From a virus: 64,000 bases of DNA. The DNA lies in IMG/VR virus record IMGVR_UViG_3300035150_000164, positions 1-64,000 of that record. One strand, 5' to 3'. Position numbers and translations under genes: made by a program. Shown here piece after piece: positions 52,165-59,838 of the stretch (position 1 is the stretch's first letter; each line of letters opens with the position of its first letter). A model generated the notes under the pieces. That model was given only the letters and a program-made list of their open reading frames with translations. It made no database searches and was not told the origin of the DNA.

Positions 52165-52326
52165 TCATCCTGTCTTCTCCTCTCCTGTCTTCCTGAAAAC
52201 CCCGGTCTTTAGTAAACCAGCATCAATGAGTTTCCGTTCTATGCATCGGCACCGCCAACTAAGATACCTGTTGATTATGCTGTAGGCAAAGCGTCTCAAT
52301 TTAGCCAGTCGTTGGGACTTCACCAT
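52165..52326 (-). CDS. Hypothetical 53-aa basic protein
   Basis: MVKSQRLAKLRRFAYSIINR, basic and helical. AGGAG lies upstream of the ATG, within a 16-bp sequence (GAGAGGAGAAGACAGG) repeated again at its end next to a 6-codon frame. Same transcript as its neighbours. Function unknown. Confidence 0.5.
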   Translation of the reverse strand: MVKSQRLAKLRRFAYSIINRYLSWRCRCIERKLIDAGLLKTGVFRKTGEEKTG

Positions 52327-52345
52327 TTTAACCTGTCTTCTCCTC

Positions 52346-52528
52346 TCATCGCTTTTCGTGTATGAAATACTCGCAATTATTTACGGGTAACGGAATATCC
52401 GGTTTAATATATTTACGACTTTCGCACTTAATAGGCTTGTCGCCATCAAAAAAACCCTTCTCATATCGAGCACATTTCCACCTGTGCTCACATTCATGTT
52501 GCTGGCAATATGCAAAATCTCTATTCAT
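52346..52528 (-). CDS. Cys-rich 60-aa protein
   Basis: CQQHECEHRWKC near residues 8-19 with CES and a later CEY, a likely zinc site. First gene after the promoter at 52705-52733, about 175 nt of leader. Function unknown. Confidence 0.55.
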   Translation of the reverse strand: MNRDFAYCQQHECEHRWKCARYEKGFFDGDKPIKCESRKYIKPDIPLPVNNCEYFIHEKR

Positions 52529-52704
52529 AACGTACCATCCGTATACGTGCGCGTGCGCGCCTCTGTTTCTGCCCCTATTCTACCACCTAAAAACGCCAGA
52601 GAGCAAGAGGTGGAGCATGTAACCGGAAAGTATGGATTAAAGTGTGGGATTTACCAATTCTTTCATCGGCTCCGCCAGAGTTGCTCAGTATCTGAGTTTT
52701 AAAC

Positions 52705-52733
52705 ATGTTGCACTATATTTACCGGTTTGTCAA
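52705..52733 (-). promoter_or_regulatory. Candidate promoter TTGACA-N17-CAACAT
   Basis: TTGACA (52733-52728) and a weak -10 CAACAT (52710-52705). A perfect 5-bp hairpin CTCAG-ata-CTGAG (52696-52684) follows. About 25 of 36 downstream positions match the 51792-51820 site. Confidence 0.5.
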
Positions 52734-52760
52734 CACTTTTTGTATTTTTTAATATCAATT

Positions 52761-53258
52761 CTAAAACGCAAACATCCCAATAAGCAATCCTGCTGCGAGA
52801 GCCACAACACCACCACCAACCCCATAAAATACAGCCCTAATTCTTTGCTTCTTCGCCAATTCTTTACCTTTTTTCAAATCACTCTCTCTTAATTTATATA
52901 CAAAAGCCCTGTCCTCTTCAGAGTCAGCCAACGTAACTTCACAATCGTTTATTGATTCCTCTAGAATAACGATGTCTTCATCAAGTAACGAAATCTCTTC
53001 TGTTAAATCTAAATGTAAATCACCTAACGTCTGATAGGTACTATATATCTTAAGAATAGCCCTAAAACCTTCTTCCTCAATCCCATACCAATTGTCTTCA
53101 CTAATTACAAACTTCTCAAACGGTGGAAGATCTAAATTAAGATCTATTTCTATTCCGCTTTCTCTGTCTGTTTCGCTCCCGTAACTGTTCAGCGATAGAA
53201 AGCAACTCATCAGAATCAGCACTATCAACCCTTCGGATAATATCCTCGTGTTCTTCAT
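52761..53258 (-). CDS. Spanin-like lipoprotein with C-terminal membrane span
   Basis: 165 aa from ATG 53258 (AGAGG upstream). The signal segment SEGLIVLILMSC ends in a lipobox-like LMSC, and a C-terminal span (YGVGGGVVALAAGLLIGMF) follows a coiled-coil-like middle. A lipoprotein anchored at one end and a transmembrane helix at the other is the layout of unimolecular spanins, which fuse the two Gram-negative membranes at lysis. The overlapping upstream gene is an alternative inner partner. Confidence 0.55.
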   Translation of the reverse strand: MKNTRILSEGLIVLILMSCFLSLNSYGSETDRESGIEIDLNLDLPPFEKFVISEDNWYGIEEEGFRAILKIYSTYQTLGDLHLDLTEEISLLDEDIVILEESINDCEVTLADSEEDRAFVYKLRESDLKKGKELAKKQRIRAVFYGVGGGVVALAAGLLIGMFAF

Positions 53259-53541
53259 TTGTCCTCTTAATTTCATCTTTTATTTCCTGTCTCTTTTTTT
53301 TCAACTCTACTCTTTTATATTTCCTTGATGATTCTCTTCCTACATATTCTTCAATCTGCTTATCTGTCTTTCTCTTGTTTCTATCTACAAGTATATTGTC
53401 GCTGATTTCTTCATTCCTCCTAAATACATTCAATGCATAAATACCTACAATCAACAACAATATTACTCCACCAAACAATATCTTCCAATACCAAGGAAAA
53501 GATTTTAGTCTTTCCCATAAACTCTCAATCTTATTCTCCAT
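53137..53541 (-). CDS. Inner-membrane coiled-coil protein (i-spanin-like)
   Basis: 134 aa. One hydrophobic span (ILFGGVILLLIVGIYAL, about residues 21-37) is followed by a charged coiled coil (KKKRQEIKDEIKRTNEEHED) ending in Arg/Lys. It overlaps the spanin-like gene by 122 nt, an arrangement seen with Rz/Rz1 pairs. Ribosome site GGAGAG upstream. Role in lysis is inferred from layout and overlap. Confidence 0.55.
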   Translation of the reverse strand: MENKIESLWERLKSFPWYWKILFGGVILLLIVGIYALNVFRRNEEISDNILVDRNKRKTDKQIEEYVGRESSRKYKRVELKKKRQEIKDEIKRTNEEHEDIIRRVDSADSDELLSIAEQLRERNRQRKRNRNRS

Positions 53542-53779
53542 TACATCTCTCCAATTTCTTTATACGCATCCACAACAACGTTGCCAGCTCTACCACTCCA
53601 AATATTTTCCATTCCAAAAGTTGTTCCTTTGATCTACTTCTAGGTAAAAGTTCTGAATACATACTATATGCCTCATCCACTAATTCCGAATGAACAGCTG
53701 TCTTCTTTCCAGGAACACCAATGTCAAGTTGAACCCTTACTTTTTCTCCACATGGCCAATCTTGTTTACGCTTCGTCAT
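53531..53779 (-). CDS. Hypothetical 82-aa protein
   Basis: MTKRKQDWPCGEKVRVQLDI, then helical with LLEWKIFGVVELATLLWMR; overlaps the next gene by 11 nt. No family recognised. Confidence 0.6.
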   Translation of the reverse strand: MTKRKQDWPCGEKVRVQLDIGVPGKKTAVHSELVDEAYSMYSELLPRSRSKEQLLEWKIFGVVELATLLWMRIKKLERCNGE

Positions 53780-53782
53780 GAT

Positions 53783-53980
53783 CTAGTTACTCCTATGTCT
53801 ATTTTTGTATTTTTTTAAACTAATTACATTATCATTATTATTCTTTGGTGGTAAAGCAAATTGCAAATATGTTTCATCTTCAAATTTGACAACAAGAACA
53901 CCATCTTTTGTCCATGATTCTATACAAATAGAAAGCCTATCATCTTTATACAGGTACCCATATTTCTTTCTTTCTTCCAT
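53783..53980 (-). CDS. Hypothetical 65-aa protein
   Basis: Small beta-type protein (LSICIESWTKDGVLVVKFED) with a basic C-terminus. Ribosome site not strong. Function unknown. Confidence 0.58.
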   Translation of the reverse strand: MEERKKYGYLYKDDRLSICIESWTKDGVLVVKFEDETYLQFALPPKNNNDNVISLKKYKNRHRSN

Positions 53981-53992
53981 AGCACCAAAACC

Positions 53993-54277
53993 TTATTTTG
54001 CCCCTATAAATCTAGAATCAACATCTTCTATTATCTCATCTACAGCCGAACCAAATGCCTCTTTCTCAAACACACCAAACTCTTGCTCTTTGCGAAAATT
54101 AGCCGCTTCAACAGGATCTGGGTCTGAAATACTAAAATGCTCGTTTTCGTATGCCTCAATCTTATCTATTAATTCTTTCCGCTCCTCCCAGTCATCATCA
54201 CCTGGTCTAGCATTCCAAATTTCATCCATACGACACAAGGCTGCTTCTAAATCTGTATCATTACTTATTATCCACAT
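53993..54277 (-). CDS. Hypothetical 94-aa protein
   Basis: MWIISNDTDLEAALCRMDEI, acidic and helical. AGGAG lies in the leader, and a palindrome copy ends 18 nt before the ATG. Function unknown. Confidence 0.62.
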   Translation of the reverse strand: MWIISNDTDLEAALCRMDEIWNARPGDDDWEERKELIDKIEAYENEHFSISDPDPVEAANFRKEQEFGVFEKEAFGSAVDEIIEDVDSRFIGAK

Positions 54278-54295
54278 CTTTAATCTCTCCTAAAA

Positions 54296-54309
54296 CGAAC
54301 TTAAGTTCG
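54296..54309. repeat. 14-bp palindrome copy 14 (perfect, centre TA)
   Basis: CGAACTTAAGTTCG, 27 nt after the methyltransferase stop, 18 nt before the ATG at 54277. Confidence 0.95.
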
Positions 54310-54336
54310 CGTCTTGTCAAATGATTGCATCTGTAT

Positions 54337-55050
54337 TCAATCTACTTCTCCTGACAAAATCCGAAAAGCTGTAGCCATGCAGATTGGAACCTGTCCGTTG
54401 CCAATGGCTCTAAACCTGTCCATCCTATTGGCCATCCCATCATCCACTCTTGGTTTTCCGGGGTTGGTTTTCCAAATACTTGCACAGAATTTTGACAACA
54501 CTTGTGTTTTTGCATAGACTTTGCCGACCAATTTGCTTTTGTCGTTGGAGTATGCAAATAACCACCACCTTCTCCTAATATGGTCAGCACCCAAGTCTGA
54601 CGCTCCAATGGGAGCCCGTAATGTTTTATATCCACAACATTTAAGATCGATTTGTACTGAGCCAATCGATGACTCGCTAACATTCTCGGCCAAAATGTAA
54701 GCTGGGCATACTTGTCCAATAATTCTAAGCATTTCAACCCACATGTCTCTCGCCGTATTTCGTCCATGTGCTGCATTGCTAAATGCTTGGCATGGAAACC
54801 CTCCCGATACCACGTCAACAACTCCTCTCCAAGGTCTTCCGTCAAACGTTTCAATGTCCGACCAAATAGGGAAGGGGGGCAGGATTCCATCATCTTGTCT
54901 CTGTGCCAAAACAGCCGCACAGTAGGCATCACGCTCCACTGCGCAAACTGTTCGCCATCCGAGCAACAGTCCTCCAAGGATTCCACCACCGGCACCCGCA
55001 AAGAGTGCAAGTTCTCGAAGTCTCTCATCATTACTTTGCTGATCAACCAT
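54337..55050 (-). CDS. DNA (cytosine-5) methyltransferase, short
   Basis: 237 aa. Motif I LALFAGAGGGILGG (15-28) for S-adenosylmethionine, motif IV SGGFPCQAFS with catalytic C87, motif VI AENV (121-124), motif VIII DHIRRRWWLFAY (156-167) and motif X RFRAIGNGQVP (212-222) are in order. The target-recognition region is very short, well under usual lengths. No restriction nuclease is adjacent, so it is an orphan that may shield phage DNA. A second 237-codon frame 5 nt offset is a shadow. Confidence 0.9.
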   Translation of the reverse strand: MVDQQSNDERLRELALFAGAGGGILGGLLLGWRTVCAVERDAYCAAVLAQRQDDGILPPFPIWSDIETFDGRPWRGVVDVVSGGFPCQAFSNAAHGRNTARDMWVEMLRIIGQVCPAYILAENVSESSIGSVQIDLKCCGYKTLRAPIGASDLGADHIRRRWWLFAYSNDKSKLVGKVYAKTQVLSKFCASIWKTNPGKPRVDDGMANRMDRFRAIGNGQVPICMATAFRILSGEVD

Positions 55051-55083
55051 GTCATCTTTCCAATCCTACTAAGTGCTTACACA

Positions 55084-55097
55084 CGAACTTGAGTTCG
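55084..55097. repeat. 14-bp palindrome copy 15 (centre TG)
   Basis: CGAACTTGAGTTCG, 33 nt before the methyltransferase ATG. Confidence 0.95.
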
Positions 55098-55153
55098 TCA
55101 GTCATAAACTCCTTCTCAACTTCTGATAAAAAACATACCTTGGTACATTAACG

Positions 55154-55519
55154 TTATTGTGTATCATATTTAATTCCTCCGCGATTATTATCAAAAACAT
55201 ACCTTGGTGCACCAAAGTCAGCTATAAGCCATCTCTCCAACTCTTCAGCTGTCATCGTTGTATCCTCTTCGTTTCTCTGAACTGTTGCACCCTGACCTGT
55301 TATATCAATAATAATCGGAACTATTCCTGACCTGTAAGCAGCCGCAATACGATGAGAACCCTCAGCTGCATACCATACACCTTTACTCTCATTCCAAATT
55401 GCTCTGATTTTAGGCACCCCAAGCCTCTTCATCTCTTCTGCTACATACTCTAGATGCTCTTGGTCTGGAAGATTTGGTGCTACAATAACCATACTCTTAC
55501 TTCTCATTTTACTTGTCAA
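55154..55519 (-). CDS. ParB/sulfiredoxin-fold protein
   Basis: 121 aa. VWYAAEGSHRIAAAYRSGIVPIIIDI is the GxHR core of the ParB-like nuclease/sulfiredoxin fold, here as a small free domain. The start is TTG at 55519, preceded by AGGAGG at 5 nt spacing. It lies just upstream of the methyltransferase, where such domains commonly accompany DNA-modification genes; whether it cleaves DNA or binds a cofactor is not known. Confidence 0.72.
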   Translation of the reverse strand: MTSKMRSKSMVIVAPNLPDQEHLEYVAEEMKRLGVPKIRAIWNESKGVWYAAEGSHRIAAAYRSGIVPIIIDITGQGATVQRNEEDTTMTAEELERWLIADFGAPRYVFDNNRGGIKYDTQ

Positions 55520-55598
55520 TTATTCCTCCTTCAGACTCTTGAGACAAACTTGGTCTATTCTTACTTGTTTGAAATCTTCACAATGATTCAATATGCTC

Positions 55599-55880
55599 CT
55601 ATTCTAAAGCATCCCTAACAGCATCAAAAAACGTATCAACATCACTCTCTTCTTGTAATCCACGCCAATAATAATTCCATGCTTCAGTTATCTTTCTAAG
55701 AGCAATCATTTCATTACTTTCTATTGTACCTGGTATTGGCTTACCTTTTATCCACCCCTTGTTTTCTATTCCTCCTAATTCTGCTTGCTGACACGAAAGC
55801 ATTACATACACACTTCCATCATCACATACTGCAATAAGATTTCCAGCCCCATCATTTGAAATAATAATCGGTTTCCTCAT
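55599..55880 (-). CDS. Hypothetical 93-aa protein
   Basis: MRKPIIISNDGAGNLIAVCDD resembles the start of a small beta-propeller or nucleotide-binding strand set; then acidic. Tight 2-nt gap to the upstream gene. Function unknown. Confidence 0.62.
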   Translation of the reverse strand: MRKPIIISNDGAGNLIAVCDDGSVYVMLSCQQAELGGIENKGWIKGKPIPGTIESNEMIALRKITEAWNYYWRGLQEESDVDTFFDAVRDALE

Positions 55881-55882
55881 CT

Positions 55883-56332
55883 TTACTCCTTTTCAAGTAT
55901 CAAAAGTCCACTCTTTGTTAAACCACATCGCTTCCACCCTGCTTTTTTAAAACAATATCCAGGGTTAATTGATTTGACTTTTTCCGCATTAACATAGGTA
56001 TAGTGCCGCAAACCAGGCCAGCAGAAATCAGCAATGGCGTCAGCCTGTCTGATAAGGACTGAACTTTTGATTTTACTTTCGTTCCTGAAAAAACAGCAGT
56101 TGACACCTGCTTGTGGTTTTCCTGTCCGCTCATCTATACAACCATCAATAAACTTTCTCCATGCAAATATTGCATCACACTCCCACGTTCGTAATACAAT
56201 ATGTTCTCCTGGACCAATAAATTGCTTCGATTTACATCCACAACGCCTAGAATAATGACGATCAAATAATTCTCTAACATAATCATCACCATCTTTTGTA
56301 ACCCACCAATAACTTGAATCTCTTCTATTCAT
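55883..56332 (-). CDS. GNAT-like phage protein
   Basis: 149 aa. RCGCKSKQFIGPGEHIVLRTWECDAIF, then GVNCCFFRNES, SSVLIRQADAIADFCWPG and GYCFKKAGWKRCG match a family of GNAT-fold proteins widespread in phages and their hosts. An acetyl-CoA binding role is likely but the P-loop-like motif is not clear by eye. Cys pairs may bind zinc. Confidence 0.6.
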   Translation of the reverse strand: MNRRDSSYWWVTKDGDDYVRELFDRHYSRRCGCKSKQFIGPGEHIVLRTWECDAIFAWRKFIDGCIDERTGKPQAGVNCCFFRNESKIKSSVLIRQADAIADFCWPGLRHYTYVNAEKVKSINPGYCFKKAGWKRCGLTKSGLLILEKE

Positions 56333-56419
56333 TTAGAACAAGGAAAATGCCTTTTTTCATCTGCATAAAATCCACCATTTTCAACTATCATTTCAGCCCA
56401 GAAAAGTTCAAAATTATTG

Positions 56420-56872
56420 TCAACAACCCTTATCATCACAATCAACCTTTGGTATTTCCGACCCAATTTCACACTCATCAGTTAACTCTTTCCCTTTTGT
56501 CTTGCGCGGCTCAGTCACTGATGGCATCTTTGGAAATTTACTAGGTGGTGGCAAACCTCTTTCAGATAAAAAAACTTTACATGATCCTTCTAGTACACCC
56601 TTTCGATAGGCCTTAAATAATTTATTTATTTCCAAAAATGCTTCATCTTTAGCAATCTCAGCATGAGAATCTGCAAGGCAATACCGATCTATCCACTGTT
56701 GCGATTCTTCTATAATCTCAGGAACACTGTCAGATGAAATTTCAAACTGCCTATGAATTACCTCTAAAATACCCTTTCTATAATAGGCCTCAGCTACTTT
56801 CCTAATTGCCTTCATAACAATATTACATTGTTCTAAACTGTCTTGTTCTAGATCTTCTTTCATCCTACTCAT
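56420..56872 (-). CDS. Hypothetical 150-aa helical protein
   Basis: Helical, acidic with a Lys/Pro-rich end and a C-terminal CDDKGC. A palindrome variant ends 14 nt before the ATG. Function unknown. Confidence 0.6.
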   Translation of the reverse strand: MSRMKEDLEQDSLEQCNIVMKAIRKVAEAYYRKGILEVIHRQFEISSDSVPEIIEESQQWIDRYCLADSHAEIAKDEAFLEINKLFKAYRKGVLEGSCKVFLSERGLPPPSKFPKMPSVTEPRKTKGKELTDECEIGSEIPKVDCDDKGC

Positions 56873-56886
56873 TTACCTCATATTCA

Positions 56887-56900
56887 CGAACTTAAGTTCA
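56887..56900. repeat. 14-bp palindrome copy 16 (TTCA-arm variant)
   Basis: CGAACTTAAGTTCA; last base differs. It starts 14 nt upstream of the 150-aa gene and 1 nt after the stop of the 56-aa gene. Confidence 0.9.
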
Positions 56901-56901
56901 C

Positions 56902-57072
56902 CTAATCAACTGAACCACAAGAATCATCACCCTCTCTAAGTCTTTTCAACTCATTACGATCCATATCAATAAGATGCTCTAACCTAACTTTATTAATACG
57001 CATTTTTTCCAACTCCAATAAAGAGTTCGTTATTCTCTCTTGAAGTTCTATTATTCTTTCTAGTTTGTTCAT
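56902..57072 (-). CDS. Hypothetical 56-aa coiled-coil protein
   Basis: MNKLERIIELQERITNSLLEL, a leucine-heptad coiled coil, with a C-terminal DDSCGSVD. GAGG lies 6 nt upstream of the ATG. Too short for automatic callers. Function unknown. Confidence 0.6.
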   Translation of the reverse strand: MNKLERIIELQERITNSLLELEKMRINKVRLEHLIDMDRNELKRLREGDDSCGSVD

Positions 57073-57165
57073 ATAATATCCTCACCCAACCTCAACTAAA
57101 ACTATATACAGTATACTCTGTAAACATCTTTCCTCATAGTATTTTTTCATCCTTTACCGTATCAA

Positions 57166-57366
57166 TCAAAACATAGATGTCTGAACATTACACGGACAAA
57201 TTGGCTCATTACTGTAGTACCACCCTTCAATTGGAACCATCGGAGACGGAAAATTACTGGTACGATCAAAATGCTTTCCGCCAGGGCATACCATTCTGCG
57301 GGCATCATCATACGTGTTAGCGAAAACACTCCATAGAAGACGCACACCAAAAGGCTCTCCTGGCAA
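57166..57366 (-). CDS. Hypothetical 66-aa protein, TTG start
   Basis: PGEPFGVRLLWSVFANTYDDA, then Cys/Pro-rich. The TTG at 57366 has GGGAG 8 nt upstream and lies 1 nt after the stop of the next gene, so translation is probably coupled. It is in the +1 frame of that gene and may be a split product of one longer protein. Confidence 0.5.
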   Translation of the reverse strand: MPGEPFGVRLLWSVFANTYDDARRMVCPGGKHFDRTSNFPSPMVPIEGWYYSNEPICPCNVQTSMF

Positions 57367-57367
57367 C

Positions 57368-57550
57368 TCAACAACTCCCAAAATGAAAAGATATAAATCC
57401 TTCTGAATCTTCGTCTTCAATGAACTCAAGATCTTTAAGGCGACTCTTTTCCTCATCAGTAACAACAGATGGATCTACAGCTACAAAGAAAACATCATGC
57501 GAACAGTTTGTTGGCCACTCATCCTTGTTGTATTTAGAAAATATTTTCAT
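57368..57550 (-). CDS. Hypothetical 60-aa protein
   Basis: MKIFSKYNKDEWPTNCSHDVF ...; ATG 57550 is preferred to a TTG at 57562. Acidic C-terminus. The palindrome copy 17 ends 25 nt upstream of this ATG. Function unknown. Confidence 0.6.
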   Translation of the reverse strand: MKIFSKYNKDEWPTNCSHDVFFVAVDPSVVTDEEKSRLKDLEFIEDEDSEGFISFHFGSC

Positions 57551-57575
57551 ATCATAACCCAACCAATTCTAAAAA

Positions 57576-57589
57576 CGAACTCAAGTTCG
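57576..57589. repeat. 14-bp palindrome copy 17 (centre CA)
   Basis: CGAACTCAAGTTCG, 2 nt after the stop of the 82-aa gene (57592). Confidence 0.95.
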
Positions 57590-57591
57590 TA

Positions 57592-57840
57592 TCATTTCCT
57601 ACGCGCTCGTCTCGCTGCCTTGTTGCGTTTTCTCCTCTTTTTCTTCTCCTTTACTTTGGCTGCAAATTCCAACAACTTCTTTCCAGACTTAGTACTAGAT
57701 TCAGCAACACTTTCATCTTTGTCTTTCAAAACTGCCTTAGCATCCTCTACCAAATAATCTGGTACCTCTATACAATGCTCCAACCTATCTTTAGGTATAT
57801 CACCAATATTGCGATATACCTTACCAGTTTCTGTATCCAT
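57592..57840 (-). CDS. Hypothetical 82-aa protein with very basic tail
   Basis: A compact N-terminal domain (MDTETGKVYRNIGDIPKDRL) is followed by an Ala/Lys/Arg-rich tail ending KRRKRNKAARRARRK. Such tails bind nucleic acid or the capsid interior. GGAGAA precedes the ATG. Confidence 0.62.
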   Translation of the reverse strand: MDTETGKVYRNIGDIPKDRLEHCIEVPDYLVEDAKAVLKDKDESVAESSTKSGKKLLEFAAKVKEKKKRRKRNKAARRARRK

Positions 57841-57869
57841 CTCTATTCTCCTTCACATTTATGAAATAT

Positions 57870-58268
57870 TCAACATGGCCAAAAATAACATAAATCATCT
57901 GATTCTGTCCAACCAAGCTTCCCGTAAAAACCCTTGTCCTTGCGCAAAAGATTGCTCCTATGCGCTGCATGAAACCGATCTTCCCCAAACCACCAAGGAA
58001 ACTCAACCGAATCTATCGCTACACCTGAAAGAGACATATTGTTGTTGAAACCACGCCTCTTCCACTCAATAATCATGACATCCCCATAAACTTGTAAAGC
58101 ATCTTCGTAACCTACCCACATCTTTACGGCAGGATGCTTGCGCCAACTGTTGTTTGTCCGTATCGAATTATAGATCTGCCTCGCCTCTACCCTCTGTTTA
58201 CCAAGACGCCTCCAATCCAATACTTGTGCTGATTTTAAGAAATCTGAATAAGGTAAAAATGTCTGCAT
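57870..58268 (-). CDS. Pyrimidine-dimer DNA glycosylase-like protein
   Basis: 132 aa. MQTFLPYSDFLKSAQVLDWRRL, then KQRVEARQIY, HPAVKMWVGYEDALQVYG and FHAAHRSNLLRKD follow the conserved order of a small DNA-glycosylase-like family (PF03013-type, also called MSMEG_6728-like). The order of aromatic and HP/HR motifs is close. AAGGA 5 nt before the ATG; a palindrome copy ends 24 nt upstream. Probable base-damage repair role. Confidence 0.72.
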   Translation of the reverse strand: MQTFLPYSDFLKSAQVLDWRRLGKQRVEARQIYNSIRTNNSWRKHPAVKMWVGYEDALQVYGDVMIIEWKRRGFNNNMSLSGVAIDSVEFPWWFGEDRFHAAHRSNLLRKDKGFYGKLGWTESDDLCYFWPC

Positions 58269-58292
58269 TAAATTCCTTCACCTGTCAAAAAA

Positions 58293-58306
58293 CGAACTCA
58301 AGTTCG
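58293..58306. repeat. 14-bp palindrome copy 18 (centre CA)
   Basis: CGAACTCAAGTTCG, 24 nt before the ATG at 58268. On the minus strand its TGA is the stop of the 31-aa frame upstream. Confidence 0.95.
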
Positions 58307-58393
58307 CCTGCCCTTATTCTCCATCCACTCTTTCAGAATCTTATCAACCCGCTCCCTGGCGATGCTGTCAAGCTCTTCTTTTATTAATACCAT
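58298..58393 (-). CDS. Small 31-aa protein, stop codon inside palindrome
   Basis: MVLIKEELDSIARERVDKIL ...; GGAGG lies 8 nt before the ATG. The stop codon is provided by the palindrome. Another 21-codon frame (58424-58489) lies upstream. Function unknown. Confidence 0.45.
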   Translation of the reverse strand: MVLIKEELDSIARERVDKILKEWMENKGRRT

Positions 58394-58500
58394 CCAGACG
58401 ACCTCCGATGGACATCTCGCCCATCATTTATAGGTAACTTTACCACCCTTATGGGCAACCGCTTTCTTTTTTGCCGCCAAGAGTTCCATCACTGCTTATC

Positions 58501-58911
58501 TCAATCCGGATTTCTAAACGACCCTTTTGATACCTTCGTAATCCATTCATCGAGGGCGTCAACAAGCTCGATATCATTTCGAACGAACCTTTCATTGACT
58601 AGAATATCTCCGTTTTTCTTTAGAGCAATTTCGAGCCTCGCTCCATTCTCACCAACAAGAAACAGTGCCACACTCGCTGGATCTTCATTTGCCCTCAAAT
58701 CAATCGTTACATCGTTCTCTGACATTTGACTCCTTGCTCGCGCCTTCTCCGAATTACATTCACCAAACTCTTCATCGTAAGACCGACATCTACCACAAGA
58801 GTCAATATGTTTTGCCCTTTCGAAAAAGTCACAGTTCACCCTTCCATTTCTCTCACCGTATCCACCGTATTCGCAAACTAAAAGATTCATAATTTTACAT
58901 CCGTTTTTCAT
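58501..58911 (-). CDS. Hypothetical 136-aa Cys-rich protein
   Basis: N-terminal Cys cluster (CEYGGYGERNGRVNC ... CGRC ... C) then an acidic second half with DEWITKVSKG. Zinc binding likely. GGAGGAG upstream of the ATG. GC-richer than neighbours. Function unknown. Confidence 0.58.
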   Translation of the reverse strand: MKNGCKIMNLLVCEYGGYGERNGRVNCDFFERAKHIDSCGRCRSYDEEFGECNSEKARARSQMSENDVTIDLRANEDPASVALFLVGENGARLEIALKKNGDILVNERFVRNDIELVDALDEWITKVSKGSFRNPD

Positions 58912-58961
58912 TATTCTCCTCCATTTACCTCCGCTCAGACTAAAACTCCTACTCTTAATCT

Positions 58962-59838
58962 ATGACACAATCACTTACCGCTCCTGCTAACGCTCTCGCT
59001 CCCGCGCCCACTCCCGCTCCTGCTACCGATCCCGCTCCTACGCCCGCTCCTACTACCGCTCCATCTCCTACTCACACTCCATCTCCAGTTCCCGCTACCG
59101 CTCCCGCTCCTGCTAACGCTCCAGCCCCCACTCACGCTCCAGCCCCCACTCACGTTCCTGCTACCGCTTATGCTCCAGCTCCTGCTCCCGTTCCCACTCC
59201 AACTCCAACTCACGATCCTGCTCCCACTTCTGCTCCAGTTCTTGCTCCCGTTCCAACTCCAGATCCAACTCCCGCTACAACTCCCACTCCAACTCCTGCT
59301 CCCGCGACCACTCCTGCACCTACGCCTTGATGAAAATATCATTTTCCGCTCCCGCTCCTGCTTATGCTCACGCTCCCACTCACGCTCCTACGCCCACTCC
59401 AACTCCTGCTCCCGCTTATGCTCCAACTCCTGCTCTCGTTCCCACTCCCGCTCCAACTCCCATTCCAATTCCCGCTTCTGCTCCAACTCCAATTACTGCT
59501 ACAACTCACGCTCCTGCTTATGCTCCCTCCCACGCTCACGCTCACATTCCAACTCCTGCTCCTTGATGAAAATATCATTTTCCGCTCCCGCTCCTGCTTA
59601 TGCTCACGCTCCCACTCACGCTCCTACGCCCACTCCAACTCCTGCTCCCGCTTATGCTCCAACTCCTGCTCTCGTTCCCACTCCCGCTTCTGCTCCAACT
59701 CCCATTCCAATTCCCGCTCCTGCTCCAACTCCAATTACTGCTACAACTCACGCTCCTGCTTATGCTCCCGCTCCTGCTCCTGCTCCCGCTCACGCTCATT
59801 CTCACATTCCAACTCCTGCTCCTTGATGAAAATATCAT
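58962..59838. repeat. Hexanucleotide-repeat tract with tandem 240-260 bp units
   Basis: About 870 bp of imperfect RCTCCN repeats (plus strand GCTCCN, ACTCCN). Two longer units begin at the motif TGATGAAAATATCAT (59329, 59565, and again 59825), giving tandem units of 236 and 260 bp. The plus strand reads as Ala/Thr-Pro repeats in three frames ending at that motif (59327-59566 and others), and the minus strand as Ser-x-Ser repeats. The variable base is mostly silent in the plus frame. Neighbouring genes are all minus-strand. Coding status of either strand is open. Confidence 0.85.

Noticed and set aside
54342-55055. Second 237-codon frame over the methyltransferase
   Set aside because: It has no recognisable motif and is fully overlapped by the frame with all C5-methyltransferase motifs; the equal length is coincidence.
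55514-55519. TTGACA as a promoter -35 box
   Set aside because: Here the TTG is the start codon of the ParB-fold gene with AGGAGG upstream; no -10 box follows.
58971-59342. Minus-strand Ser/Arg/Gly/Trp repeat proteins as definite genes
   Set aside because: Their residues change with the variable base of the hexamer repeat and no ribosome site precedes them, so coding is not supported.
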